Shown: positions 1 through 8,403 of the stretch, in pieces
Layout of the letters: every line of letters begins with the position of its first letter
Numbering within the stretch: the first letter of the stretch is position 1
DNA from: Streptomyces sp. BK340
Lineage (GTDB): Bacteria > Actinomycetota > Actinomycetes > Streptomycetales > Streptomycetaceae
Direction: 5' to 3'
Length of the DNA stretch: 64,000 bases
Assembly: GCF_007827595.1 (NCBI RefSeq)
Contig: NZ_VISR01000013.1
Span: forward strand, 1-64,000
Program-made: the position numbers and the translations under genes
Notes under the pieces: generated by a model
Databases searched by the model: none
The model's input: the letters and a program-made list of their open reading frames with translations, nothing else
Told to the model about the DNA's origin: nothing

Positions 1-61
1 CGCACCAGACGCCGCGAGGCCGCCCTTCGGGCGACGACGGGAATTTGACGACAGGACCTAG
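1..61. mobile_element. Right half of an inverted-repeat (MITE-like) element, cut by the window edge
   Basis: These 61 bases match positions 46999-47059 with a single difference (A for C at position 56). The full element at 46881-47059 shows that this is its right half, ending in the terminal repeat and a CTAG. The left half lies outside the window. No coding capacity is visible. It sits just beyond the terminator of the lipoprotein gene. Confidence 0.85.
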
Positions 62-70
62 CGGGCCGGG

Positions 71-102
71 GGCGCGGCACCCCCCCCCCGGGGTGCCGCG
101 CC
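71..102 (-). terminator. Strong hairpin after the lipoprotein gene
   Basis: A perfect 13-bp stem (71-83 pairs with 90-102, arm GGCGCGGCACCCC) closes a 6-base loop. It lies 8 bases past the stop codon of the minus-strand lipoprotein gene and has no long T-run, which is usual for Streptomyces terminators. It separates that gene from the inverted-repeat element at 1-61. Confidence 0.75.
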
Positions 103-109
103 CCGCCGG

Positions 110-640
110 TCAGGAGCCGAACAGCTCGGTCAGCTCGGTGAGCTTGCCGTCGCCGCCCACGGCCACGTCGAAGAAGTTCTCGCCGTAGCAGTCGCTGGTG
201 TCGGCCTTGGCGGTGGCGGTGTCCTGCTCGGTGCCGTTGACGCAGACACGGATGTGCTGGAGGCCGCCGCCGGCGGCGGTCATCTTCGCCGGGCCGCTCT
301 TCTTCACGTGCAGGACCGTGATGGGGGTGTCACCGGACTCGACGGTGTACTCGTGCTCCTTCCCGGTCGCCTGGTAGAAGGCACCCTCGCTGGAGCTGCA
401 GTGCTGCACGGCGTCCTTGGTGGTGAGGGTGTTCATGGCGCCGGAGACGCTCTCGACCAGGACGTACTTGTGGCCCTTGGCGAGGGTCGGGCAGCCGCCC
501 TTGGCGGAGGGGCTCGCGGAGGCCGACGGGCCGGCGGTGCCGTCGGCGTCGGCGGTCGTGTCCGTGGGCTGACAGGCGGTCAGCGTGAGCGCGGCGCAGC
601 CCAGGACGGTGGCTACCAGGGCATGGCGGATGGACGGCAT
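110..640 (-). CDS. Secreted lipoprotein of unknown function
   Basis: This 176-residue protein begins MPSIRH and has a hydrophobic signal segment ending in the lipobox LTAC (Cys23), so it should be lipid-anchored outside the membrane. A Ser/Ala/Thr-rich linker (about 30-48) leads to a domain of about 125 residues with four further cysteines that could form disulfides. I do not recognise a family. The ATG at 640 is chosen because the signal peptide starts there and GGGGGAAC precedes it; the reading frame is open further upstream but that extension has no signal character. It is alone on its strand, with a hairpin terminator behind it. Confidence 0.8.
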   Translation of the reverse strand: MPSIRHALVATVLGCAALTLTACQPTDTTADADGTAGPSASASPSAKGGCPTLAKGHKYVLVESVSGAMNTLTTKDAVQHCSSSEGAFYQATGKEHEYTVESGDTPITVLHVKKSGPAKMTAAGGGLQHIRVCVNGTEQDTATAKADTSDCYGENFFDVAVGGDGKLTELTELFGS

Positions 641-812
641 TGTTCCCCCGAAGTGGTGCGGCCCGGGCAGGAACGGCCCGGGTGATGGCATGTCGAACGG
701 GCCGTACGTCCCTGTGCGGACGGCGGCCGGCCCGGGCCGAAGATCGACCCGGGCCGGAACTATATAGGCATGATCATGCCGCATTGGTGCAGAACTCGCC
801 CCGCCCGACGTG

Positions 813-2285
813 TCACTTGAAGGTGTTGAACGCCTTCGAGAACGCGAACTTGTCCTGGGTGACCGAGCTGCACGTGGCGTCGGCGGTGGGCTTGGTGCCC
901 CCGTCGCACTGCTTGTCGCGGGTCGCGGACCACATGGAGAGCCCGCCGAGCCCCTTGGACTTGGCGAAGTTCGCCAGCTGGGTGGCGTCGTCGACCTTGA
1001 AGACCTCGGAGGAGACGTCGTTGACGCCGATCATCGGGGTGACCGCGACCGTGTTCCAGGCGGCGGAGTCGGACAGCCCGAGCACGCTCTTGACCTGCGC
1101 CTGGGTGGCGGTGGCCGCCTGTTCGGCCAGGTCACCCATGTCGCCGCTGAACGAGGGGCCGTAGTCCATCGCCATGATGTTGACGGTGCCGATCTTCACC
1201 CCGTTGGACTTGGCGTCGGACAGGAGGTTCACGCCGTCCTGGGTGAGGCCCTGCGGCAGCACCGGGAGGGTGTAGGAGACGTCCAGGCCCGGGTGCTGGG
1301 CCTGGAGCTTGGCTATGGCCTGGGCACGGCGGGTGTTGGCGGCCGTGTTGGGCAGCGCGCCGCCCTCGACGTCGAAGTCGACCTTGGTCAGCTTGAACGC
1401 GTCGACGACCTTGCCGTAGGCCGCGGCCAGCGCGTCCGCGGAGGAGCAGGTGGTGGCCAGCTCGGAACCGGAGGCGCCGCCGAAGGAGACCCGGACGTCA
1501 CCGCCCTTGGCGCGCAGGGAGCCGATCTGCGCGGCCACGCCGTCGCTGGTGACGTCCGTGACACCGCCCCACTTGGGGGTGCAGCCGCCGCCATCGGTGA
1601 TGAAGGCGAGGTTGAAGTTCTTCACGCCGGTCGCGTCGGCCGCGGCGAGCAGGTCGAACGCCGGGTAGAGGGAGGTGTCGACGTAGGGCGCGAAGCCGGC
1701 GGAGGCGGTGGTGCCACTGCCGGTGCTGCCGGTCGGCGTGGGCGTCGCGCTCTGGGTGGGGGTGGCGCTCTGGGTCGGGGTCGCACTCTTGGTGGGGGTG
1801 GGGGTCGGAGTCGCCGACTGCGTCTGCGTCGGGCGGCCGCTCGGCTCGGGGGTCGCGCCGCCGTCCGCGGAACAGCTCTCGTTGTCGATACGGCAACCGG
1901 TGGGGTCCCCGGCGCCGTTGACGACGAAGCCGACGGTGACCGACTTGCCGGGCGCGAGGCCCTCGGTGTCCCACTTGGCCGGCTTCACGGTGACGTGCCG
2001 GCCGCTCGTGCTCGACTCGCCGTTCCACAGCGAGCTGAGCTTCGCGCCCGCCGGGAGGTCGAACTCCAGCGTCCAGGTCTTCTCCGCCTGACCGCTGTTG
2101 TTGGTGACCACGTACTGCGCGGTGTAGCCCGTCGACCAGTCACTGGTCTTGGTGTACGCGGCGTTCACGCCGGCCGCGTTCGCCGTGCCGGTCAGCAGGA
2201 CCGCGCCGCCACCGACCACGGCCGCTGCGACCAGACCGCCGATCGCCTTGTTCCTGCCACTGATCCTGCGCCGGTGCGTGCTCAT
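813..2285 (-). CDS. Secreted GH18 chitinase with N-terminal CBM2
   Basis: A 490-residue secreted endo-acting chitinase. Residues 1-37 are a signal peptide (cleavage near TANA/AG). Residues 40-135 look like a family 2 carbohydrate-binding module (paired cysteines, conserved Trp). A Pro/Thr/Ser linker with repeated TPTQSA units spans about 140-188, and a GH18 barrel fills the rest. The catalytic strand reads KVDFDVEGG: it keeps the second and third Asp and the Glu of DxxDxDxE but has Thr at the first Asp, as in one bacterial GH18 subgroup. It lies 108 bp downstream of a two-component system on the same strand, which suggests substrate-controlled expression. No DasR-type site is visible in that gap. 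Confidence 0.93.
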   Translation of the reverse strand: MSTHRRRISGRNKAIGGLVAAAVVGGGAVLLTGTANAAGVNAAYTKTSDWSTGYTAQYVVTNNSGQAEKTWTLEFDLPAGAKLSSLWNGESSTSGRHVTVKPAKWDTEGLAPGKSVTVGFVVNGAGDPTGCRIDNESCSADGGATPEPSGRPTQTQSATPTPTPTKSATPTQSATPTQSATPTPTGSTGSGTTASAGFAPYVDTSLYPAFDLLAAADATGVKNFNLAFITDGGGCTPKWGGVTDVTSDGVAAQIGSLRAKGGDVRVSFGGASGSELATTCSSADALAAAYGKVVDAFKLTKVDFDVEGGALPNTAANTRRAQAIAKLQAQHPGLDVSYTLPVLPQGLTQDGVNLLSDAKSNGVKIGTVNIMAMDYGPSFSGDMGDLAEQAATATQAQVKSVLGLSDSAAWNTVAVTPMIGVNDVSSEVFKVDDATQLANFAKSKGLGGLSMWSATRDKQCDGGTKPTADATCSSVTQDKFAFSKAFNTFK

Positions 2286-2393
2286 GCGCGTGCCTGCCTT
2301 CGGTGTTCACGGGGTGGGGTGGGCAGCACGCTAGCGGGCGGGAATCGGACAAACGGCTTGATAAGGACGGCCGTCGGGGATCTTATGGTGCGC

Positions 2394-3794
2394 TTAAGGA
2401 AGGGATCGGGGACGGTTAAAGGTCGAGACCAATTTGCCCGATCGGCGTCTCCGGACCGCCCCGCGGTGCCCCTTGCCCCCCGGCTTGCGCCCGTCCAGCT
2501 GGAACCAGATCCGCACCTCGGTGCCGCCCAGCACGGAGGAGCCGATACGGACGTCGCCGCCGGTGGCCTCCGCGAGCCGGCGCACGATGTCGAGGCCGAG
2601 GCCGGTCGAGCCCGCGCTGCCGGAACCGCGGCCACGGGCCATCGCCGCCTCGGGGTCGGATATACCGGGGCCCGCGTCCGAGATCAGCACGATCACCGCG
2701 TCCTCGCCGTTGTGCACGTCGACCGCGAAGGCGGTGCCCTCGGCGGTGTGCCGGAAGACGTTGCCGAGCAGCGCGTCCAGCGCGGCCGCCAGGTCGGCGC
2801 GGGCCACGGGTATACGCACCGGCCGCTCCACCCCGGCCACCCGCCACTTGCGGCCCTCGTCCTCGGCGAGCGCGGACCAGAAGTCCATGCGCTCGCGGAC
2901 CACTTCGGCCGCGTCGCAACCGGCCCCGGGCCCGGCCGCCGCGGTCTGCGGCTTGGCCTCCCGGGCCGTACGGATGATGGTGTCGACCTCCCGCTCCAGC
3001 TGGGCGACGGCGGTCCGGGTCTGCTCGGCGGCCGGACCTCCGCCGAGGGAGGCCGCGTTCAGCCGGAGCACGGTCAGCGGGGTGCGCAGCCGGTGCGAGA
3101 GGTCGGCCGCCAGCTCACGCTCGTTGGCCAGGAGTTGGACGACCTGGTCGGCCATGGAGTTGAACGCGACGGCCGCCAGCCTCAGTTCGTTCGGGCCCTC
3201 CTCGGGCACCCGGGCGCCCAGCTTGCCCTCGCCCAGCTCGTGCGCCCCCTCGACCAGTCGCTGCGCGGGCTGCACCATGCGCACCCCGAGCCGGTCGGCG
3301 ACCGCGACCGAGCCGACGATCAGCGCGAGGCCGACACCGGCGAGCACCGCCCAGGCCGTGCCGACGCCGTTGCTCACCTCGGACTCGGGGACGTACACCT
3401 CGACGACCGCGGTCCCGGAGCTGAGCGCGACCGGCTGCAGCAGCGTGGAGCCGCCGCCGACCGAGGTGGTGGAGGCGCGGCCCAGCTTCCGCACGGCCTC
3501 GATGTCCCGGTGGGCGGCGCGCTGCCTGCCCAGGTCGAGCGCGGCCCGGCCGTCGGCTGCGGGCAGGTGCACGGCCATCCCGGAGTCGGCGCCGGCGGAG
3601 GCCACCACCCGCTCCAGCTTGTCCCGGTCGGTGGTGATGGACAGGGCCGGGGCGACCGCGGCGGCCTCGCGCTCGGCGTTGGAGAAGGCGCGGTCGCGGG
3701 CCATCTCCTTGACGACGAGGCCGAGCGGCACGGCGAAGGCGACCACGACCATCGTGGTGACCGCCAGGCACACCTTGACCAGGGCCCATCTCAT
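2394..3794 (-). CDS. Sensor histidine kinase
   Basis: A 466-residue membrane kinase. One membrane helix spans about 5-28, an extracytoplasmic sensor region 29-145, and a second helix 146-165. HAMP follows, then a HisKA domain with H234 in DLSHRLRTP, and an HATPase domain with N (GNVFRH), G1 (DAGPGI) and G2 (GLGLDIV) boxes. The start is ATG 3794 because it overlaps the regulator stop as ATGA; the frame runs open far upstream but antisense-like. It should phosphorylate the adjacent regulator. The chitinase gene follows on the same strand, so control of chitin use is likely but not proven. Confidence 0.93.
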   Translation of the reverse strand: MRWALVKVCLAVTTMVVVAFAVPLGLVVKEMARDRAFSNAEREAAAVAPALSITTDRDKLERVVASAGADSGMAVHLPAADGRAALDLGRQRAAHRDIEAVRKLGRASTTSVGGGSTLLQPVALSSGTAVVEVYVPESEVSNGVGTAWAVLAGVGLALIVGSVAVADRLGVRMVQPAQRLVEGAHELGEGKLGARVPEEGPNELRLAAVAFNSMADQVVQLLANERELAADLSHRLRTPLTVLRLNAASLGGGPAAEQTRTAVAQLEREVDTIIRTAREAKPQTAAAGPGAGCDAAEVVRERMDFWSALAEDEGRKWRVAGVERPVRIPVARADLAAALDALLGNVFRHTAEGTAFAVDVHNGEDAVIVLISDAGPGISDPEAAMARGRGSGSAGSTGLGLDIVRRLAEATGGDVRIGSSVLGGTEVRIWFQLDGRKPGGKGHRGAVRRRRSGKLVSTFNRPRSLP

Positions 3795-4510
3795 CGCGGC
3801 GGCTCCCCTTCCCCGTCGGCGAGCACGGGCGGCTCCAGCTTCACGCCGACCCCCCGCAGGGTGTGCAGATAGCGCGGCCGGGCGGCCGTCTCTCCCAGCT
3901 TCCGGCGCAGCCAGGACAGATGGACGTCGATGGTCTGGTCGTCGCCGTAGGACTGCTGCCAGACCTCGGCGAGGAGTTCCTTGCGCGCCACGACGACACC
4001 GGGGCGGCCGGCGAGGAAGGCGAGCAGGTCGAACTCGCGGCGGGTCAGATCGAGCCGGACACCGTCCAGTTCGGCCTGGCGGCGCATCGGGTCGACGGTC
4101 AGCCCCCCGACCCGGATGACCGGCGAGGGCGCGGCCTCGCCGCCGCCGGAGCGGGCCCGGCGCAGCACGGCCGCGATGCGCGCGGACAGGTGCTCGACCG
4201 AGAACGGCTTGGTCAGGTAGTCGTCCGCCCCGGCGTTGAGCAGCTGGACGATCTCCGCCTCGTCGTCCCGCGCGGTGGCGATGATGACGGGCACGTCGGT
4301 GATGCCGCGCAGCATCTTCAGGGCCTCGGAGCCGTCCAGGTCGGGCAGTCCGAGGTCCAGGATGACCACGTCGAAACGGAGATGGGCGACCTCGCGCAGC
4401 GCCTCCAGTGCCGTACCGACGCTGCGCACGGTGTGCGAGGCGTCGGTCAGATGCCGGATGAGCGCCGAGCGTACGAACTGGTCGTCCTCGACCACGAGAA
4501 CACTTGCCAT
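3791..4510 (-). CDS. OmpR/PhoB-family response regulator
   Basis: A 239-residue regulator. The receiver domain (1-118) has the acidic pair in VVEDD, phospho-acceptor D52 in ILDLGLPD, and Lys in LTKPF. The C-terminal winged helix (about 135-230) contains LTRREFDLLAFLA and the recognition region IDVHLSWLRRKLGE. ATG 4510 is taken as start since MASVLVVEDD fits the family; a GTG at 4519 would add three residues. It overlaps the kinase gene by 4 bases, so both are translated together. The gene is divergent from the small secreted protein at 4609. Confidence 0.94.
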   Translation of the reverse strand: MASVLVVEDDQFVRSALIRHLTDASHTVRSVGTALEALREVAHLRFDVVILDLGLPDLDGSEALKMLRGITDVPVIIATARDDEAEIVQLLNAGADDYLTKPFSVEHLSARIAAVLRRARSGGGEAAPSPVIRVGGLTVDPMRRQAELDGVRLDLTRREFDLLAFLAGRPGVVVARKELLAEVWQQSYGDDQTIDVHLSWLRRKLGETAARPRYLHTLRGVGVKLEPPVLADGEGEPPR

Positions 4511-4608
4511 GCGCCGCACCGTACGCCATACGGCCGACGCCGGCCGGGGCCTGTGGATAACTCGGGACGAGTGCGCACTGCCGTGCCCCTGAGGCAGTAT
4601 GGCCCGCG

Positions 4609-5121
4609 ATGCGCAGAGGACTCGTACACGTACTGGCGTGGCTGCTCGCCACCGGAGCGGCGGTCACGCTGTCGTGGTGGGGTGTGCACACGGTGATGGC
4701 GGGGACGGCGTACGACCCGCCGCGCGCCCTGCCGATCACGGCGGCGGACACGGCCACGCAGCAGTCGAAGCCGCTGGATCCGCCGAGCACCCGGCCGTCC
4801 CCGTCGAAGAGCAGATCATCCGGATCACCGGCCCCCACCCCCTCCCGGACACCGTCCGGCGGCACCGCCCGGCCCCCGGCCCCGTCCGCCACCACCTCCG
4901 GCCAGGTCAAGTCCTACGACACCGACGGCGGCCGGGCGGTCTTCGACCTGGGCAGTTCGAGCGCGACCCTCGTCTCGGCGACTCCGGGCACCGGCTGGTC
5001 GATGCAGGTGTGGAAGACGCAGACGTGGATCCGGGTGGAGTTCAGCAGCGGCGCGGACCGCGTGTCGGTGTTCTGCACCTGGCACGACGGACCGCCGCAT
5101 GTGGAGATCGGCACGTACTGA
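4609..5121 (+). CDS. Small secreted or membrane-anchored protein, unknown function
   Basis: A 170-residue protein with an N-terminal hydrophobic helix (about 5-31, possibly an anchor), a Pro/Ser/Thr-rich linker (35-95) and a compact C-terminal domain of about 70 residues rich in Trp and beta-forming residues (GWSMQVWKTQTWIRVEF). I do not recognise the family. CAGTAT about 10 bases ahead of the ATG resembles a -10 box, so the transcript may be nearly leaderless. It diverges from the response regulator, which opens the possibility that it belongs to the same signalling unit. Confidence 0.8.
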   Translation: MRRGLVHVLAWLLATGAAVTLSWWGVHTVMAGTAYDPPRALPITAADTATQQSKPLDPPSTRPSPSKSRSSGSPAPTPSRTPSGGTARPPAPSATTSGQVKSYDTDGGRAVFDLGSSSATLVSATPGTGWSMQVWKTQTWIRVEFSSGADRVSVFCTWHDGPPHVEIGTY

Positions 5122-5136
5122 CCCCCGGCGGGTGGC

Positions 5137-6006
5137 TCAGCGGAACACCGAGGGCGGCGGGGCCGGGGAGGCCACTGCCGCCGCGTCCGTCACGGGGGTG
5201 GCGCCGCCGGTGAAGTCGAGGAGCTGCTTGCCGTGTTCGACGCGGGCGGGGTGCGGGTCGGAGGCGGCGCGGCGGGTGAGTTCGGGGAGCGGCAGCGGAA
5301 GGTCGGAGGCGGCCAGGATGGCGTTGCCGAAGCGCTTGCCGCGCAGCACGGCCGGGTCCGCGATCAGGGCGAGTTCGGGGAATCGGGCCGCGGCGGTGGC
5401 GATCTGGCCGCGCAGATGGGCGAGCGGCGGGCCGTCGGCCAGGTTGGCGGCGTAGACACCGGAGGGCTTGAGGGCCCGGCGGACCTCGTCCAGGAACTCG
5501 GTGGAGGTGAGGTGGGCGGGGGTCCGGGCGCCGCTGAAGACGTCGGCGATGACCAGGTCGGCCCAGCCGTCCGGCACCTTGGCCAGCCCCTCGCGGGCGT
5601 CCGCCGCCCGCACCCTGATACGGGCGTTCGCATTCAACGGCAGCTCGCGTCGGACCAGTTGGACGAGGGCCGCGTCCCGCTCGACGACCTGCTGGGTGGA
5701 GCGGGGGCGGGTGGCGGCGACGTACCGGGCGAGGGTGAGGGCGCCGCCGCCGAGGTGCACCGCCTGCACCGGCCTGCCGGGCGGGGCGACGAGGTCGATG
5801 ACATGGCCGAGGCGGCGCTGGTACTCGAAGGAGAGGTACGCCGGGTCGTCCAGGTCGACGTGCGACTGGGGCGCACCGTCGATCAGCAGCGTCCAGGCGC
5901 GGGCGCGGTCCGGGTCGGGTATGAGCTGCGCGAGCCCGCCGTCGACCGTTTCCACCACGGCCTCGACGGCGGCCGACCCGCGCCGGTTGTTCCTGGACCT
6001 GCCCAT
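5137..6006 (-). CDS. Spermidine-synthase-like SAM-binding protein
   Basis: A 289-residue protein with the Rossmann fold of the spermidine synthase / SAM methyltransferase group. The nucleotide-binding loop reads VHLGGGALTLARY (residues about 83-95), an acidic residue ends the next strand (VVERDAAL), and DLVIADVFSG follows. True polyamine synthases have a more conserved DGGD loop and a propylamine gatekeeper region, not visible here, so the substrate is uncertain. No polyamine genes are adjacent. It converges on the secreted protein at 4609, with 15 bp between their stops. Confidence 0.85.
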   Translation of the reverse strand: MGRSRNNRRGSAAVEAVVETVDGGLAQLIPDPDRARAWTLLIDGAPQSHVDLDDPAYLSFEYQRRLGHVIDLVAPPGRPVQAVHLGGGALTLARYVAATRPRSTQQVVERDAALVQLVRRELPLNANARIRVRAADAREGLAKVPDGWADLVIADVFSGARTPAHLTSTEFLDEVRRALKPSGVYAANLADGPPLAHLRGQIATAAARFPELALIADPAVLRGKRFGNAILAASDLPLPLPELTRRAASDPHPARVEHGKQLLDFTGGATPVTDAAAVASPAPPPSVFR

Positions 6007-6040
6007 CCGTCCATTTTCGCAGCTGCGGCGACCGCCCGCT

Positions 6041-6460
6041 TCACCGGCAGCTGTCGGCCGCCCTGATCAGCCGGGCCGCCTCCCCGAGGGCCCGGCGCAG
6101 CACCACCGGATCGGTCGCGAGGTCGGCCTCGCCGGGCGGCAGCAGCCAGTCCGAGCCCTCGACCGGCGGCTGCGGGGCGAGCCGCAGCCCCTGCCCGTCC
6201 GTCTCGGTGCACGTGCTGCCCGGTACGTCCCAGCAGGCGGCGGTGCCCGCCGGCACCAGGAAGCCGAGGGTGTCGCATCCGTCGTCGTGCAGGACGGGCC
6301 CCACCGCCTCCCCGGCCCCCCGCCGCAGGATGTCGACCGCCTCCAGCCCCTGCCGGGCCGGCACCGTCACGAGGTCGCACGCCGCGTCGCCCGCCGTCAC
6401 CGGCGACGCCGCAACCGGAGTGTCCGGCATACAAGGTTCGTTGCTCTGGCTGGTCTCCAT
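6041..6460 (-). CDS. Small protein resembling the bifunctional primase/polymerase (Prim-Pol) N-terminal family
   Basis: A 139-residue protein. The middle (GPVLHDDGCDTLGFLVPAGTA, then DWLLPPGE and a terminal helix LRRALGEAARLIRAA) follows the layout of the short Prim-Pol-like proteins common in Streptomyces, such as the one at 14788. No catalytic metal-binding acidic triad is obvious, so enzymatic activity is doubtful. ATG 6460 is chosen for the GGAGG upstream; starts at 6520 or 6430 are also possible. It is divergent from the HTH/TPR regulator at 6727, a pairing that suggests a regulatory rather than replicative role. Confidence 0.6.
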   Translation of the reverse strand: METSQSNEPCMPDTPVAASPVTAGDAACDLVTVPARQGLEAVDILRRGAGEAVGPVLHDDGCDTLGFLVPAGTAACWDVPGSTCTETDGQGLRLAPQPPVEGSDWLLPPGEADLATDPVVLRRALGEAARLIRAADSCR

Positions 6461-6726
6461 GCCGGCCTCCACCACGCTGCCCTCTTGCAGTCCACGGAGA
6501 ACAACGCGTGAGGGCGTCAACGGCTACGGCACAAGTGCGCCGCAAAGGATGGCAGTTCATGGCAGATCGTGGATGAGATATCCGGTTTGTAGCCAAACAC
6601 AGCGTGGCGGGTCCGACACAGCAGGTACGTTCTTGCTCGCCGGGACCAGGGTGCCACTCGGACAACTCAGCCCGAATCCACCCCGGACCCGGCATGGTTC
6701 GACGGTTCGCACGAGAGGACCCGGCC

Positions 6727-8187
6727 ATGGCGTCGTCAACCGAGACCTCGTCACAGCCCGAACGGCCACCCCGGCCGAACCTCGCCTTCCGGCAGCTGCG
6801 CGGCCGGCGCTCACCGGCCGAGTTCGCGGCACTGGTGCGGCGCGCCGCACGCGAGATCGGCGAGCGGGTGAGCTGTGACGCGCGTTACGTCGGCAGGGTG
6901 GAGGCGGGTGAGATCCGCTGCCCGAACTACGCCTACGAACGGGTGTTCATGCACATGTTCCCCGGCCGCACGCTCACCGACCTCGGCTTCGCGCCGCGCT
7001 CCTCCGTCCGCGGACGCGCGGCCCGTACGCCCGGGGACGCGCCCCCGGCGTTCGGTACCGCTGAGGCGCGAGGGGTCTGCGAGACGTATGACACGACGGA
7101 CCGGTACAACCCGCAGGACCCGCACGACCCGCACGAGAACGACCACCTGGACCACGAGGAGAGCGACGTGCTGCGTCGCGCATTCATGACCGGCGGAGGC
7201 GCCACGGTCGCCGCCGCCACCATGGGCCCGCTGGGGCTCACCACCGACGCCGTGGCGGCGGCCCGGCCGCTGCGCCGCGCCGGAAGCCCCGAGGCGGCCG
7301 CCCTCGAGGAGGCCGTCCGCCGCATCCGGCTGCTCGACGACCGCCATGGCGCGGACGGCCTGTACCGGCGCGCAGCGGCGCCGCTGCGCGCTGCCTACGC
7401 GCTCCTGGACGCCGGGGCGACCCGGCAGACGACCGCCGATCGGCTGCACTCGGGCGCAGGTGAACTCGCCATCTCCGTGGGCTGGCTGGCCCACGACTCC
7501 GGGCGTTTCGACGACGCCCGCTCGCACTACGCGGAGGCACTCGCGACCGCCCGGATGACCGGCGACGCGGGTCTGGAGGCCCACGCCTTCTGCAACACGG
7601 CGTTCCTGGCCCGCGATGCCGGCCGCCCCCGCGAGGCGGTGCGCGCCGCGCAGGCGGCCCAGCGCGTCGGCCGCCCCCTGGGCTCCGCCCGTCTGATGTC
7701 CCTGCTCGCCCTGCGCGAGGCGGGCGGCTGGGCGGGGCTCGCCGACCGCGCCGGCTGCGAACAGGCACTGGCCCGGGCCCAGGCCCTCTTCGAGCGGGGC
7801 CACTCGGACGCCGACCCCGAGTGGATGAGCTTCTACGGAGAGGCCGAACTGGAGGGGCTGGAGGCGCAGTGCTGGTCGATGCTGGGCGACTGGCGGCGCG
7901 CGTCCCGGCACGCCCGGCGCGCGGCAGGCCTCCAGGATCCCCACTTCACCCGCAACATCGCCCTGTACACCGCCGAGCTGGCCGACGACCTGGCCCGCGG
8001 GGGTCGTCCCGACGAGGCGGCGCAGGCGGCGGTGTCCGTGCTCGATCTGCTCGACCAGGTCCAGTCGTCCCGGATCCAGGCGATGCTGGCGGGGACGGCA
8101 CGCGTACTGCTGCCGCACCGGCGGGCGTCGGGGGTGTCGGACTTCCTGGACCGTCATGCGTCGTTGCCGCGGGTTGGGCGGGTGTAG
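6727..8187 (+). CDS. HTH/TPR transcriptional regulator, NsdA-like
   Basis: A 486-residue protein. The N-terminal part (about 15-70) looks like a Cro/XRE-type helix-turn-helix (FAALVRRAAREIGERVSCD, YVGRVEAGEIR). Residues about 115-150 form an acidic, His-rich spacer with repeated DPHDPHEN/DHLDHEE elements. After a twin-Arg-like stretch and an Ala-rich helix, TPR-type helical repeats fill 190-480. This layout matches the NsdA group of Streptomyces regulators that influence sporulation and antibiotic production. ATG 6727 has GAGAGGA at proper spacing; an in-frame ATG at 6694 has none. Target genes cannot be seen. Confidence 0.8.
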   Translation: MASSTETSSQPERPPRPNLAFRQLRGRRSPAEFAALVRRAAREIGERVSCDARYVGRVEAGEIRCPNYAYERVFMHMFPGRTLTDLGFAPRSSVRGRAARTPGDAPPAFGTAEARGVCETYDTTDRYNPQDPHDPHENDHLDHEESDVLRRAFMTGGGATVAAATMGPLGLTTDAVAAARPLRRAGSPEAAALEEAVRRIRLLDDRHGADGLYRRAAAPLRAAYALLDAGATRQTTADRLHSGAGELAISVGWLAHDSGRFDDARSHYAEALATARMTGDAGLEAHAFCNTAFLARDAGRPREAVRAAQAAQRVGRPLGSARLMSLLALREAGGWAGLADRAGCEQALARAQALFERGHSDADPEWMSFYGEAELEGLEAQCWSMLGDWRRASRHARRAAGLQDPHFTRNIALYTAELADDLARGGRPDEAAQAAVSVLDLLDQVQSSRIQAMLAGTARVLLPHRRASGVSDFLDRHASLPRVGRV

Positions 8188-8240
8188 GGGCGGGGACTGT
8201 CGGGTCCCGGTCGCCGGCTGCGGGCCGGTGGGGGCCGGTC

Positions 8241-8286
8241 GCTCCCCCGAGTTCTCGGCTTCGCTCGAACAGGGGGCACCCCCACC
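8241..8286. repeat. Short palindromic repeat, intergenic copy
   Basis: Read on the minus strand this is GGGGGTGCCCCCTG, then TTCGAGCGAAGCCGAGAA, then CTCGGGGGAG. It is the same element found inside the coding sequences at 26513-26561 and 30607-30653. The CCCCC/GGGGG and TCGA arms can fold into a hairpin. It lies in the 216-bp space between the TPR regulator and the convergent phosphatase, where it could also act as a terminator. The rest of that space holds G-rich filler and no gene. Confidence 0.75.
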
Positions 8287-8403
8287 GCGGCGGAGCCGCG
8301 CATCGATACAGCCCCGCGCCCCTGGGGAGTTGCTGTCACCGTACTCGCAGCGGCGCCCTGCCAGTGCGGGGAAGCGTCCCCACCCCCGCCCAGCACCAGC
8401 CAG

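Noticed and set aside
810..3872. Very long open frame on the plus strand opposite the chitinase and kinase
   Set aside because: It is antisense to two genes with clear domains and reads as low-complexity Gly/Arg/Val sequence, as expected from high-GC codon bias.
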